Below are positions 8,408-17,643 of a DNA stretch of 64,000 bases, in pieces. The notes under the pieces were generated by a model that had not been told where the DNA came from, searched no databases, and worked only from the letters and a program-made list of their open reading frames with translations. Location of the stretch: positions 806,001-870,000 of the forward strand of contig CAWILH010000002.1 in the NCBI GenBank assembly GCA_963836915.1. Direction: 5' to 3'. Numbering within the stretch: the stretch's first letter is position 1; every line of letters begins with the position of its first letter. Made by a program: the position numbers and the translations under genes. Source of the stretch: Cryomorpha sp963836915. GTDB taxonomy: Bacteria > Bacteroidota > Bacteroidia > Flavobacteriales_D > Cryomorphaceae.

Positions 8408-9073
8408 ATGAAATTTTTTATCGATACAGCCAATCTAGACCAAATTAGTGAAGCCAAAGATCTTGGCGTTCTGGATGGCGTGACTACCAATCCTTCCCTT
8501 ATGGCAAAAGAAGGGATCACCGGTCAAGAAAACATTATAAAGCATTATCTCGACATTTGTGATATCGTAGATGGAGACGTGAGCGCCGAAGTAATCTCGA
8601 CCGTATATGATGAGATGATTGCCGAAGGTGAAAAATTGGCCAGCCTGCACAAGAATATTGTTGTAAAAGTGCCTATGATCAAAGATGGTGTGAAGGCGCT
8701 GCGCTACTTTAGCGATAAAGGTATAAAGACCAATTGCACGCTTGTATTTTCTGCCGGTCAGGCATTGCTTGCCGCAAAAGCAGGTGCCACTTACGTATCG
8801 CCATTTATCGGTCGCCTTGATGATATTTCTACCAACGGGCTAGAGCTCATCGCACAGATTCGGTTGATCTATGATAACTACGCCTACCCCACCGAAATAC
8901 TAGCGGCATCGGTGCGCCATACCATGCACATTATCAATTGCGCTGAGCTTGGAGCCGATGTGATGACGGGGCCATTGAGCGCCATTATGGGGCTGCTGAA
9001 ACATCCCCTTACCGATAGTGGTTTGGCTACCTTCTTGGCCGATCATAAGAAAGCTTCACAAGTAAACGCGTAG
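8408..9073 (+). CDS. fsa: Transaldolase, fructose-6-phosphate aldolase type
   Basis: A 221-residue protein that is full length for the short TalC/Fsa class of transaldolases. It opens with the family signature MKFFIDTANLDQI, followed by DGVTTNPSLMAKEG. The Schiff-base lysine is expected in NIVVKVPM (about residue 86), and SPFIGRLDDI and ILAASVRHTMHI are also conserved. It acts in the cytoplasm in the non-oxidative pentose phosphate pathway or, in some members, cleaves fructose 6-phosphate; sequence alone does not separate these two activities. It appears to be transcribed singly from the box just upstream. Confidence 0.93.
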   Translation: MKFFIDTANLDQISEAKDLGVLDGVTTNPSLMAKEGITGQENIIKHYLDICDIVDGDVSAEVISTVYDEMIAEGEKLASLHKNIVVKVPMIKDGVKALRYFSDKGIKTNCTLVFSAGQALLAAKAGATYVSPFIGRLDDISTNGLELIAQIRLIYDNYAYPTEILAASVRHTMHIINCAELGADVMTGPLSAIMGLLKHPLTDSGLATFLADHKKASQVNA

Positions 9074-9143
9074 AGAACCCAGAGTATCGGCATAGCCTAT
9101 TGAACAATTTTTGGCATCGAGTACTTTTATATAAAAAAGAGCT

Positions 9144-9755
9144 ATGCTATTGAATATACATCCTGAAAACCCGGATGAGAAGCGCCTTCGACAAGTGATC
9201 GAAACCCTCAGAAGCGGCGGAGTGATCATCTATCCCACCGACACCGTGTACAGCATAGGGTGCGATGTGAATAATCCGAAAGCGGTGGCGCGTGTGGCTC
9301 AAATCAAGGGACTGAAGCCCGAGACTGCCAATTTCTCTTTGATCTGTTACGACCTGAGCCATATTGCAGAATACGCAAGGGTTGATACTCCCGCCTATAA
9401 ATTGATGAAGAAGCACTTACCTGGGCCTTTCACATTCATTCTAAATGGGAGTAGCGCGCTGCCGCGAATTTTCAAACAAAAGAAAAAGGAAGTAGGAATC
9501 CGAGTGCCAGACAATAAGATAGCCCGCATGCTGGTGCAGATGCTTGGCAATCCGCTCATTGCCACGTCGGTACTTGATGAAGATGAAGTGCTCGAGTATA
9601 CGACCGATCCCGAGCTGATTCACGAAAAATACAATCACCAAGTTGATCTGGTGATCAATGGCGGCTTCGGTCATAACGAAGCATCTACCATTGTAGATCT
9701 TACTTCAGGTAGTCCAGAGATCGTGCGTCAGGGTATTGGCGAGCTGGAATATTAG
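9144..9755 (+). CDS. YciO/Sua5/YrdC family protein (threonylcarbamoyl-AMP synthase-like)
   Basis: A 203-residue protein of the YrdC-like fold. The N-terminal half holds GGVIIYPTDTVYSIGCD, the nucleotide and bicarbonate-binding motif of Sua5/YrdC, and HLPGPFTFIL. Its full-length match, including IHPENPDE at the start and GGFGHNEASTIVDLT near the end, is closest to the YciO branch. YrdC makes threonylcarbamoyl-AMP for the t6A modification of tRNA; YciO members are less well characterised, so the t6A role is likely but not certain. It may be transcribed with the transaldolase gene 70 bp upstream. Confidence 0.88.
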   Translation: MLLNIHPENPDEKRLRQVIETLRSGGVIIYPTDTVYSIGCDVNNPKAVARVAQIKGLKPETANFSLICYDLSHIAEYARVDTPAYKLMKKHLPGPFTFILNGSSALPRIFKQKKKEVGIRVPDNKIARMLVQMLGNPLIATSVLDEDEVLEYTTDPELIHEKYNHQVDLVINGGFGHNEASTIVDLTSGSPEIVRQGIGELEY

Positions 9756-9842
9756 CGGGGGCTTCCGCATCAGGGAATGATCAAAACCATTCACGAATCT
9801 TTTCTGGTTAAGACCGATTTCATTTTAAAGCGGTCGTTCATG

Positions 9843-10940
9843 CTAACCTCCCCCGGGAATAGGTCGCACTTCATAGATTTTGCTCCAGTACTTTCCGGTT
9901 ATCAGCAAGTTTCCATTTTCAGGATTTATGGCAATTCCATTCAGCACATCCATATTTGAAGTGATATCGCTCTGCTCTACGAGCCCGCGGGCTGCATAGC
10001 GGTCTGTTACCTTTCCTGTGGCCGCATCGATGGCTATGATGGTGGCCGTGGTATAAATATTCGCATAGATTGTCCCGTCGCGGTATTCGAGTTCGTTGAT
10101 CCCTTCTACCGAGCCAGTGTGGTCAAATACGGAGAGCGTGCGGCTTACCGTAAGCTCTTTTGGATCTATGAAATAGAGAACATTGCTACCATCTCCGGCT
10201 ATGAGTTCTGTGTCGCTATGCGTAAGCCCCCAACCTTCATTGGTGGCAAAGGCAAATGTAAATTCGCGAAGGCGTTCAAACGTATTGGCATTATACACGA
10301 ATCCGCGACCGCTCTTATAGGAGAGTTGGTAGAGCTTACCATTCAAAATCGTTATTCCTTCGCCAAAAACATCTCCTGCCACGGCTTTCTCCTGTATGAT
10401 CTTCCCAGTCTTTAGCTCCGATTTTATCAGCCGCGATTCATTATAATTTCCGGTGCCTTCGTAGAGAAATCCATCATGCATCAGGAAGCCTTCTGTAAAT
10501 GCATTGGCAGTGTGCGGATACTTATTCACTACCAATAGCGACCATTCTTGCGGGGGCTTTTTTGCGACGATTTTCAATTCCTTATAGCGCGTGGCTTTCT
10601 CGCCCGAGCTCAGATCGGCTGAGATGCGAAGCCTTTTATTGCCACCACCCAGCGCCGATGTAGGAATTTTGGCCTGTGCGCCGTCAATGATCAATTCAAA
10701 GGTTGAGCCGCCCACAGTGGCAATCTCTAGGGCCGTCACCGTCTCCCCTTCTTCACGTGATGAGACCTTGAGTACGATCGTGTCGTTATAGATGATCTCT
10801 CCTTCCGACATGATGTCGACGCTTATAGACTTGCTCGGTTTATCGAAAGACGGACGGTCAAGGCTGCGCGATGGTTTATCATCCGTGCACGAAGCGAGCA
10901 TAAGAAAGGCGGCAATAACTATTAAATATGGTTTATTCAT
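9843..10940 (-). CDS. Glutaminyl-peptide cyclotransferase, lipoprotein
   Basis: A 365-residue protein when started at the ATG at 10940, which gives the lipoprotein signal MNKPYLIVIAAFLMLASC with Cys about residue 18. A short Ig-like region (about 30-120) precedes a five-bladed propeller of the glutamine cyclotransferase family: PHTANAFTEGFLMHDGFLYEGTGNY is the family hallmark, followed by NEGWGLTHS and INELEYRDGTIYANIY. The enzyme turns N-terminal glutamine of exported proteins into pyroglutamate, a common modification of Bacteroidota periplasmic proteins. Its start overlaps the end of nnr by eight bases, so the two are probably one operon. Confidence 0.9.
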   Translation of the reverse strand: MNKPYLIVIAAFLMLASCTDDKPSRSLDRPSFDKPSKSISVDIMSEGEIIYNDTIVLKVSSREEGETVTALEIATVGGSTFELIIDGAQAKIPTSALGGGNKRLRISADLSSGEKATRYKELKIVAKKPPQEWSLLVVNKYPHTANAFTEGFLMHDGFLYEGTGNYNESRLIKSELKTGKIIQEKAVAGDVFGEGITILNGKLYQLSYKSGRGFVYNANTFERLREFTFAFATNEGWGLTHSDTELIAGDGSNVLYFIDPKELTVSRTLSVFDHTGSVEGINELEYRDGTIYANIYTTATIIAIDAATGKVTDRYAARGLVEQSDITSNMDVLNGIAINPENGNLLITGKYWSKIYEVRPIPGGG

Positions 10941-12474
10941 GATCCAGAGATTGAAAAGCCGGGCCAAGGTACGCTATCAAATCAGTGGCTATAAGGCTTT
11001 CGTGACTTTGATTTGTCAGCGCCATATCGGCAGCGCGGCCATGCACATACATACCGAGCGATGCCGCAGTGCCAGCACCATAGCCCGAAGCGATGAGCCC
11101 GGTGATCATTCCAGTGAGCGCATCGCCCATTCCGCCGCTGGCCATACCAGGATTTCCGGTACTGTTAATGATCAGCTTACCCTCGGGCGTGCTCAGGCTG
11201 CTATGTGCGCCTTTCAGCAAAATATAAATTCCATGCTTGATGCTTATTTCCAGCTGTCGCTCCATACTTTCATAATGAGAAAGCTTCTCCCCTATCAATC
11301 GCCTAAACTCGCCCGGATGCGGGGTGAGCACGCTGCCTTTGGGCAAAAAAGCCATCCAGGTTTTATTCTCCGAAAGGATATTGAGCGCATCGGCGTCCAA
11401 AACCAATGGAATGGTTGCTTCTTGGATCAGTATTTTAAGCACGCGGGTCGCTGCTTCACCTTGCCCCATGCCGGGACCGATACCTAGGGCTGCGTACGCA
11501 CTCAGGTCGGGAAGCCCAGAAATTTCTTCTTCTTCCACGTCGGCGCTCACCAAAATTTCGGGAACGGATAGATGCGCTATCTGGCTCGCCCCAGCAGGTA
11601 CATGGGCCGTAACCAGTCCGGCGCCCGCCCGAAGGCAAGCTTTGGAAGTGAGCATGGCCGCGCCGTAGCTGCCCTTGGAGCCTCCTACGATCAAGGCATG
11701 CCCGTAGGTACCTTTATGTGAAAAGCGCACCCTCTGCTCTCGCATCAATTTGGCTTCAGCTTCTAGTAGTAGATGGTGTTTGGTTTCGGCTTCTGCCAAA
11801 AAGGTAGGATGCAAACCGATATCGAGTATTTCGACACGGCCGATGAATGCTGAATTTTCCGAAAGGAAAAAAGATAATTTGGGAGTTTGGAACGTTAGGA
11901 TATGATCTGCCCTTACCATTCCTTCGGCAGTATTGGCGGCATTGTCCCCTTCGAAGACCCCGCTCGGCATATCGATGCTTACCACCGTGGAGTGCGAGCG
12001 GTTTATCCATTTGATCACTTCAAGCGCCAGCCCTTCCACTGGCCGGTTCAATCCCGTACCAAATATCGCGTCTACGATAATTGCATCATCGGGAAGCTTG
12101 TCCAGATCAGCATCTTGAAGGATACGCTTTACTGCTTTGGCACCTTTTCCCAGCCTACCCAGGTTGGTCTCAAAATCTTTGGAACCCTTCGTTTCGTCGC
12201 CCACGATCAAGATCTCCACATTATAGCCATTGCGCTGCAATAGACGGGCTATTACCAAGCCATCGCCGCCATTATTACCCGTACCAGAGACCACTATAAA
12301 AAGCCAGTCTTTCTCTTCGGTTATGGATTTGGGGAAGAGCTTGGGAGCATTTTGGTAGAGCCAATCAAAGCAGCGCGAAGCCGCCCTTTCCATGAGATCG
12401 ATCGACTTGACAGGTTCATGCTTTATGGTGTAGGCATCAGCGTCGCGGATGGTTTCGGCACGTAATATCTTCAC
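10933..12474 (-). CDS. nnr: Bifunctional NAD(P)H-hydrate repair enzyme
   Basis: A 513-residue fusion of two repair enzymes. The N-terminal YjeF_N epimerase domain (residues 1 to about 215) has GTGNNGGDGLVIARLL and IVDAIFGTGL. The C-terminal ADP-dependent dehydratase (about 235-505) has HKGTYGHALIVGGSKGSYGA, LTPHPGEFRRL and the catalytic region NPGMASGGMGDALTG. Together they convert damaged hydrated NADH and NADPH back to the active cofactors in the cytoplasm. Length and domain order are normal. The next gene downstream is the overlapping glutaminyl cyclase gene. Confidence 0.95.
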   Translation of the reverse strand: MKILRAETIRDADAYTIKHEPVKSIDLMERAASRCFDWLYQNAPKLFPKSITEEKDWLFIVVSGTGNNGGDGLVIARLLQRNGYNVEILIVGDETKGSKDFETNLGRLGKGAKAVKRILQDADLDKLPDDAIIVDAIFGTGLNRPVEGLALEVIKWINRSHSTVVSIDMPSGVFEGDNAANTAEGMVRADHILTFQTPKLSFFLSENSAFIGRVEILDIGLHPTFLAEAETKHHLLLEAEAKLMREQRVRFSHKGTYGHALIVGGSKGSYGAAMLTSKACLRAGAGLVTAHVPAGASQIAHLSVPEILVSADVEEEEISGLPDLSAYAALGIGPGMGQGEAATRVLKILIQEATIPLVLDADALNILSENKTWMAFLPKGSVLTPHPGEFRRLIGEKLSHYESMERQLEISIKHGIYILLKGAHSSLSTPEGKLIINSTGNPGMASGGMGDALTGMITGLIASGYGAGTAASLGMYVHGRAADMALTNQSHESLIATDLIAYLGPAFQSLDHE

Positions 12475-12512
12475 GATTCAAATTTCTATTTGAGCCAGTT
12501 GGAAATGCGAAA

Positions 12513-13385
12513 TTAAAAATAAAAGGTCATAAAGAGCGCCCCGCCACTATTGTCATTATCGATCCTAAATTGTGAAAATCCCCCTTCGTCAACCACCGTA
12601 GTCACGTATTGCTCCGATGTTCCGCCTACCGGAGTGGTCCATTGCTCGCTGGTGATGCTCGCATTTCCTGTAAAGAAAAAGGCAGCACTAAAGCCATACT
12701 CAAAGCCTACCGACCATTTTGGAAACAGAAAAATCTCCGCCCCCAGAAATGCCCTTCCGCCCAGGCTGAAGGTGGTGCCTTGCTTGTATTCGGTTATGAA
12801 ACTCCCTTCTTCATTGAGATTGGTAAGCTCAAGCGGAGAATCTTGAAATAATATGGTGTACTCGCTGCGCTCCGGAGTGGTATTGCTCTGATCGATATCA
12901 TTCCCATAATCGAAACTGTGATTTTCGGTTCCGAAACCCAATATACCTTCCACTCCATAAAAGCCCTGGATCCTGGTCTTGCCCTTTCGTTTCTCGATCC
13001 CGAGTGAGGCGTACACATTCGTAAATGTACGGGTATAATCATCCTGCACGGTAGTATTGGTGGGGTCTACGCTAAACTCCGGACTAAAGGAACGGTATGT
13101 TTCGGTAAGTATATTAAGACGCAGAGAAGCCCGATAAGCCATCTCGGGAGTCTTGAATTTCTTGGCCATAATAGCAAAATTATTATTGGCAAAGTCGGTG
13201 CCGGGAGCTTCTGTTTCGGCGTCGGTAAATAGATTGCCCAAATACTTCAAAAATGGAGCAGCATCAATAGAGATGGCATAGTCACCGGCTTCGGGAAGGT
13301 AGGGTTCCCCTTTTTTGGAAATGGGTTGTGCAAAGCCATAAACAGTAAAAAGCAAAGAGATGGTTGCAAGAAAATAACGCGTCAT
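12513..13385 (-). CDS. Putative outer-membrane beta-barrel protein
   Basis: A 290-residue exported protein with a signal peptide (MTRYFLATISLLFTVYGFAQ). The rest alternates short hydrophobic strands with turns and ends in an aromatic residue (GGALFMTFYF), as expected for a barrel inserted by the BAM machinery. Repeated glycine and aromatic positions (FYGVEGILGFG, WSVGFEYGFSAAFFF) support this. No named family was recognised and no substrate can be suggested. It sits upstream of nnr in the same direction with a 38-bp gap. Confidence 0.6.
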   Translation of the reverse strand: MTRYFLATISLLFTVYGFAQPISKKGEPYLPEAGDYAISIDAAPFLKYLGNLFTDAETEAPGTDFANNNFAIMAKKFKTPEMAYRASLRLNILTETYRSFSPEFSVDPTNTTVQDDYTRTFTNVYASLGIEKRKGKTRIQGFYGVEGILGFGTENHSFDYGNDIDQSNTTPERSEYTILFQDSPLELTNLNEEGSFITEYKQGTTFSLGGRAFLGAEIFLFPKWSVGFEYGFSAAFFFTGNASITSEQWTTPVGGTSEQYVTTVVDEGGFSQFRIDNDNSGGALFMTFYF

Positions 13386-13492
13386 TTTAAAAATTTGATT
13401 GGTGTCGTATTGTTAAACTGATTCTGTACGATAATAGTATTTGCTGCGAAGGAAATAAAAATTAACCAGTTGCCATCCTTCTCCATCCTTCC

Positions 13493-14143
13493 CTAAACCG
13501 ATTTATGCTCCAGCATCGGCACAAAGCTAAAGTCGCCGTGGGCGGTGATTTCTTTTGCTCCATCGGCGCTCAATATCAATCGGGTCATTATCTGATTGGC
13601 GCCCTCGCCGATCGGTACCACCATAATGCCGTTTGGCTTGAGCTGGCTAAGTAGGCCTTCGGGCAATGCCGGAGCACCGCAGGTCACAAGAATCCGGTCG
13701 AAGGGTGCAAATGAAGGCAGCCCCTTGTAACCATCCCCATAAAAAAGTTTGGCGGTACTGTTCAGTTCGGAGAGCATCTTGGTGGCATTTTTAAACAACA
13801 GGCGCTGCCGCTCGATGCTGTATACTTTACAGCCCAAATTGGTCAGAACAGCCGTCTGGTATCCACTTCCGGTGCCGATCTCCAAGATTTTCATACCGGG
13901 TTTCACTTCCAGCAGGTCGGTCTGGAAAGCCACCGTATATGGCTGGCTGATCGTCTGATCAGCGCCAATCGGGAAGGCCTTGTCTTCGTAAGCAAAATTC
14001 AAAAAGGCCGAATCCATAAAGAAATGCCGCGGCACTTTCATAATAGAGCCAAGGATGGCTTCCGATCCGATCCCCTTCTTTCGGAGCTCGGAGATAAGCT
14101 GTTTGCGCAGTCCTTGATGCTTATAACTGTCCAGTTGTTTCAT
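13493..14143 (-). CDS. pcm: Protein-L-isoaspartate O-methyltransferase
   Basis: A 216-residue methyltransferase. The ATG at 14143 gives MKQLDSYKHQGLRKQLI, the usual N-terminus; the frame extends 28 codons upstream, but those residues do not look homologous. Motifs include VPRHFFMDSAFLNFAYEDKA, the substrate-side signature PIGADQTISQPY, and the SAM-binding loop EIGTGSGYQTAVL (about 85-97). It methylates isoaspartyl residues in aged proteins so they can be repaired. It is divergent from the oxidoreductase gene at 14256. Confidence 0.94.
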   Translation of the reverse strand: MKQLDSYKHQGLRKQLISELRKKGIGSEAILGSIMKVPRHFFMDSAFLNFAYEDKAFPIGADQTISQPYTVAFQTDLLEVKPGMKILEIGTGSGYQTAVLTNLGCKVYSIERQRLLFKNATKMLSELNSTAKLFYGDGYKGLPSFAPFDRILVTCGAPALPEGLLSQLKPNGIMVVPIGEGANQIMTRLILSADGAKEITAHGDFSFVPMLEHKSV

Positions 14144-14231
14144 GCGGTCGCTAAAGTAGCCAATCTCCTCCGCCACTATCGGCCTGTTGATAAAAATGAA
14201 ATACACAGTCCATGTTGGAAAACCCAAGACT

Positions 14232-14239
14232 TACCTTTG
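14232..14239 (+). promoter_or_regulatory. Bacteroidota -7 box (TACCTTTG) for the oxidoreductase gene
   Basis: Exact TAnnTTTG match 17 bases before the ATG at 14256, giving a short leader. Confidence 0.5.
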
Positions 14240-14255
14240 GCAAAACGATTGAGCT

Positions 14256-15260
14256 ATGCTAAAGATTGGAGTACTTGGAGCCGGACACCTCGGAAAAATT
14301 CACATTAAACTGATCAAAGAAATTGATTCGTACGAGCTTATAGGATTTTACGACCCCAATGCCGAAGCGAGCAAAAGGGTGGCCGAAGAACTTGGTGTGA
14401 AAGCCTTTGAAACCATGGAAGCCCTAATCGATGCGGTTGAAGTGGTCGACATCGTGACCCCAACACTCAGTCATTACGAATGTGCTTCAAAAGCCCTGAA
14501 ACGCTCAAAACATATTTTCATAGAAAAGCCGATCACCAATACCATCGAAGAAGCAAAGTCATTGATGTCACTGGCGCATGAAGCCGATGTGAAGGTGCAG
14601 GTAGGCCACGTAGAGCGGTTCAATCCAGCATTTACAGCAGCCAAAGCTCATTTTGATAACCCGATGTTCATAGAGACCCACCGCTTGGCGCAGTTCAATC
14701 CGCGCGGCACCGACGTATCTGTCGTGCTTGATCTTATGATCCACGATCTGGATATCGTGCTAAGTGTGGTGAAGTCGAACATTAAGCGCATCAGTGCCAG
14801 CGGCGTGGCCATCGTAAGCGAAGAGCCAGATATAGCGAGTGCCCGCCTGGAATTTGACAATGGCTGTGTGGCCAATCTTACCGCAAGTCGATTTTCACTG
14901 AAAAATATGCGTAAATCGCGCTTCTTTCAGCGGAATGCCTATATCTCTGTCGACTTCTTGGAGCGCGAAACAGAAATCGTTAAAATGCGCGATGTAGAAG
15001 GGGAAGTAGATCCCTTCAGCATGAGTATCGACCTCGGCGAAGGGCGTGGCAGCAAGGAAGTGTTTTTTGAGAAACCAAAGATTGAAGCCAATAATGCGAT
15101 CAAAGATGAACTTGCAGTTTTCGCGGAAGCGATCCTAAAAAATACGGCCACCGCCGTGACCATTGAAGATGGCTACAAAGCATTGGACATCGCCTATAAA
15201 ATCGTGGATAAGCTGAAATTGACGACCAATAACAGCGTCGAAGAACCGGCCCATCCATAA
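14256..15260 (+). CDS. Gfo/Idh/MocA family NAD(P)-dependent oxidoreductase
   Basis: A 334-residue protein with an N-terminal Rossmann fold (GVLGAGHLGKIH, residues about 4-15) and a C-terminal alpha/beta domain. The family motif EKPI (about 93-96) supplies the catalytic-region lysine; VGHVERFNPAF and HDLDIVL follow. Homologues oxidise or epimerise sugars and inositols, or act on UDP-sugars in glycan synthesis. The HVERFNP motif is typical of the Bacteroidota genes near lipid A or surface-sugar functions, but the substrate cannot be fixed. It is monocistronic by position. Confidence 0.9.
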   Translation: MLKIGVLGAGHLGKIHIKLIKEIDSYELIGFYDPNAEASKRVAEELGVKAFETMEALIDAVEVVDIVTPTLSHYECASKALKRSKHIFIEKPITNTIEEAKSLMSLAHEADVKVQVGHVERFNPAFTAAKAHFDNPMFIETHRLAQFNPRGTDVSVVLDLMIHDLDIVLSVVKSNIKRISASGVAIVSEEPDIASARLEFDNGCVANLTASRFSLKNMRKSRFFQRNAYISVDFLERETEIVKMRDVEGEVDPFSMSIDLGEGRGSKEVFFEKPKIEANNAIKDELAVFAEAILKNTATAVTIEDGYKALDIAYKIVDKLKLTTNNSVEEPAHP

Positions 15261-15311
15261 CGAATTGGCGCTCGCTTCACGGTAGTGAATTTCTGAAGCT
15301 CGGAGATAATC

Positions 15312-15677
15312 TCAATAATTTCCAACTCCCAGCATCACAAGCGTGCAGGCCTGCTCGGTTTCTATATTTTTTTCTGCCAGCTCTTTTTCGAATTCCGGGT
15401 TTTCTGTTCCAGGATTGAAGATGACGCGCTTCGGCTTGAGCGAATAGATGTATTCCTTCCAGTCATGCTGGTGCCGTGGCCCAACATAAAGGGTTACCGT
15501 ATCTACATCTGCGTACGCTTTTCGGTCTACATCTATCACAGTCCCATCGATATCGCCACCGCGCATACCTACTGCAAGTGCTTCATGTCCATGCTGTTTC
15601 AACCTATTGGTGGCTAAGTATGAATACCTGCTCGGATTTGGACTCGCGCCGATCACCACGGTTTTTTTCTTTTCCAT
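15312..15677 (-). CDS. CoA-binding domain protein (YccU-like)
   Basis: A 121-residue single Rossmann-type domain. Starting at the ATG at 15677 gives MEKKKTVVIGASPNPSRYSY, the standard N-terminus with the CoA-binding GASPNPSRYSY loop; upstream in-frame residues look unrelated. Other conserved features are DTVTLYVGPRHQ and VIFNPGTENPEFE. The family binds CoA and related nucleotides, but no reaction is established. It ends 52 bp from the convergent oxidoreductase gene. Confidence 0.88.
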   Translation of the reverse strand: MEKKKTVVIGASPNPSRYSYLATNRLKQHGHEALAVGMRGGDIDGTVIDVDRKAYADVDTVTLYVGPRHQHDWKEYIYSLKPKRVIFNPGTENPEFEKELAEKNIETEQACTLVMLGVGNY

Positions 15678-15746
15678 AGATCGTAAAATTACCAAAAGAA
15701 AGGCATCGGACAGACGCCTTTCAAAAATGGTCATCAGATGTTCCAA

Positions 15747-15986
15747 TCATGCTGCCAGGTCGTAAGAGAAATTTTCGGGAATGATGAATTTTCCTTCTGG
15801 AGTGCGGATCATAAGGTAGAACTCCTTGCACATAAAATTGATACCGTGCTCAAATCTCTTTTGACCCAAGTGACACTCCCACGCATAGAGCGCTAGATTT
15901 TTGACGGCGCTCCATGAATGTGGATTTAATCCAGTAGGTCGTGGAAATGAATTGATAAACCGGCTTGCTTCTGCTAAATTTTTCAT
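15747..15986 (-). CDS. Small protein of unknown function
   Basis: A 79-residue protein, Trp/Phe-containing (NPHSWSAVKNLALYAWECHLGQ) with no signal peptide or membrane segment. No family recognised. It is supported as a gene by an ATG start, an open frame of sensible composition and a position between two same-strand genes, but it could be spurious. It ends 69 bp before the CoA-binding gene starts. Confidence 0.4.
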   Translation of the reverse strand: MKNLAEASRFINSFPRPTGLNPHSWSAVKNLALYAWECHLGQKRFEHGINFMCKEFYLMIRTPEGKFIIPENFSYDLAA

Positions 15987-16057
15987 GGCTTTTTCGTTTT
16001 GTTTACGCTAAAGTCCGGTAGCAGAACGTAAGGTATTTACGTTGTGAATTTTCCGCT

Positions 16058-16462
16058 TCACTTAAAGTTCAAGGCTTTGATAATCAAGTATGGAAATCGA
16101 TCATCGGAAAAAGAAAAATCATAGTGCATAGAATCCGGAGTCATTTCAAGTGCTAAATCCATTATTTCCCAGCGGCGGCCGATTAAGGACGCTGGGCTGA
16201 AAAAGAGCTTTTCTGACCTTGCGCTCAGGGCTTTGGCCAAAGCTGCTGCGAGAGCTGTCCTATCGGCGCTTCTCGCCCTATGCATGAGCAGATGGTTGAA
16301 TTGCGCTAAGCTAAAGCCAATGGCATGGGAAGCTCCGGCAGATCGGCAGATCAAGAACAAGGGCGGGTAGCCGCTCACTTCGGGATTTACGATCACATAA
16401 TCTACAGTGAAATTTGCACTTAGCCACCGCTGGCCAAGTCTGGAATGGAATGGATGATTCAT
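16058..16462 (-). CDS. Hypothetical protein
   Basis: A 134-residue protein from the ATG at 16462 (another in-frame ATG lies seven codons upstream). It contains an Ala-rich helix (RTALAAALAKALSARSEKLFF) and a C-terminal part of mixed strands. No signal, membrane segment or known motif was seen. It lies between the WYL regulator and the small gene at 15747, all on the minus strand, so the three may be co-transcribed. Confidence 0.45.
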   Translation of the reverse strand: MNHPFHSRLGQRWLSANFTVDYVIVNPEVSGYPPLFLICRSAGASHAIGFSLAQFNHLLMHRARSADRTALAAALAKALSARSEKLFFSPASLIGRRWEIMDLALEMTPDSMHYDFSFSDDRFPYLIIKALNFK

Positions 16463-16520
16463 TTGGTTCGAATTTGCCGGCAAGCTCGAAGCCTAGTACG
16501 TAATCTATTTACGGAGTGAA

Positions 16521-17546
16521 CTAATCGCTGTAAAGCTTTAGTGCATTGCGCATATTTTGAGACACTTGCTGCCGCAATGAGTCGGGTGCTTTTACTTCCA
16601 CGTCGGTTCCATAGCTCAATATGGCCATGAGCAGCTCCTTCGTATTGCAGAGAAAAAGCTCAATTTCGAGCGCCACTTCGTCGTTTCTGATTATTTTCTG
16701 GGATGTATGCAGCGGCTGGGACTCAATATATTTTCCCGTAAGGGGCGCAAACCGCAGATGGATCCGCTCGGGACTGCTATTCACGGCCGTAATACCGATG
16801 CTGTGCTCAAAATAGTTTTCGGCACTGAACCCCTGCTCTGCGGTATAATCAAAATCGGTGACTGCCACTTCGCCCACCACACGATCAAGGCCAAATACGA
16901 CCACGGCTTGCTTATCGGGGTTTAAACCAATTACATACCACCTGTTGCGGTATTCTTTGAGCAGGTAGGGATGCAAGGAATAATCGCGTTTCTTGCCGCC
17001 GCTGTATTTCTCGTAAGAAAAACGGATGGCCTTTCGGGCTTTGATCGCTCCGAGAATCAGCGGGAGATGCCGCCCACCTTTGTATGAAGGGACGGTCTCA
17101 AACTGGACAAAGGTCTGCACCGACTGCTCTTCATTCCGCGGGTTGAGATTGAACCGATCCAATATTTTATCGATCGCCGCTTCGGAAGATTGAAACATAT
17201 CAAGGCTCCGATATTGTGATAGCGTATTGGCTGCGAGCTGTATAGCTTCAAGATCATCGGCATTGAGCGGCATCTGCTCGATGGTATATTCAGGGTCTTC
17301 GTAATAATAGCCCTTCTCGGTTTTATGGTAGGCTATCGGCGCGAAGTAGCCCAGGTTATGCTCATTTCGCATGGCATAGATGTCCTTCTCGATAGTACTC
17401 TCAGACACATGGTCACCATCGCTTCCATAGAGCTCATCTTCACAGGCTTTGCGCAAATCTTCCTTACCGGGAAAGGGTCGGAATTTCGATGATATCTTCC
17501 GGTCTATTATCCGGTAGCGCAGCAGCGCATACTTATTGGCGGGCAT
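16521..17546 (-). CDS. WYL-domain transcriptional regulator
   Basis: A 341-residue cytoplasmic regulator. The N-terminal third is a winged-helix-like DNA-binding region (LRYRIIDRKISSKFRPFPGKEDL, then SESTIEKDIYAMRNE). The central part, about residues 155-235, is a WYL domain with KKRDYSLHPYLLKEYRNRWY, and a WYL C-terminal extension follows. WYL domains sense nucleic acid or nucleotide ligands and often control DNA-damage or defence genes. No defence genes are adjacent, so the target is unknown. An exact -7 box lies 36 bases upstream. Confidence 0.88.
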   Translation of the reverse strand: MPANKYALLRYRIIDRKISSKFRPFPGKEDLRKACEDELYGSDGDHVSESTIEKDIYAMRNEHNLGYFAPIAYHKTEKGYYYEDPEYTIEQMPLNADDLEAIQLAANTLSQYRSLDMFQSSEAAIDKILDRFNLNPRNEEQSVQTFVQFETVPSYKGGRHLPLILGAIKARKAIRFSYEKYSGGKKRDYSLHPYLLKEYRNRWYVIGLNPDKQAVVVFGLDRVVGEVAVTDFDYTAEQGFSAENYFEHSIGITAVNSSPERIHLRFAPLTGKYIESQPLHTSQKIIRNDEVALEIELFLCNTKELLMAILSYGTDVEVKAPDSLRQQVSQNMRNALKLYSD

Positions 17547-17581
17547 ATAATGTTTTTGACGTAGCTTTTCAGCAAAAGCCC

Positions 17582-17589
17582 AAAATTAG
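17582..17589 (-). promoter_or_regulatory. Bacteroidota -7 box (TAATTTTG) for the WYL regulator
   Basis: Exact TAnnTTTG on the minus strand, 36 bases before the start codon at 17546. It faces away from the box at 17629-17636. Confidence 0.45.
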
Positions 17590-17628
17590 AATATTCAAGC
17601 CAAACAGAGCCGTGGCTATTGATTTAAC

Positions 17629-17636
17629 TATTTTTG
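17629..17636 (+). promoter_or_regulatory. Bacteroidota -7 box (TATTTTTG) for the acyltransferase gene
   Basis: Exact TAnnTTTG match directly before the ATG at 17644. Only seven bases separate them, so the transcript would be almost leaderless if this box is used. Confidence 0.4.
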
Positions 17637-17643
17637 CGCCACC

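Noticed and set aside
15277..15290. A hairpin TTCAC/GTGAA after the oxidoreductase gene
   Set aside because: The stem is only five pairs and the T run is three bases, which is too weak for a terminator call.
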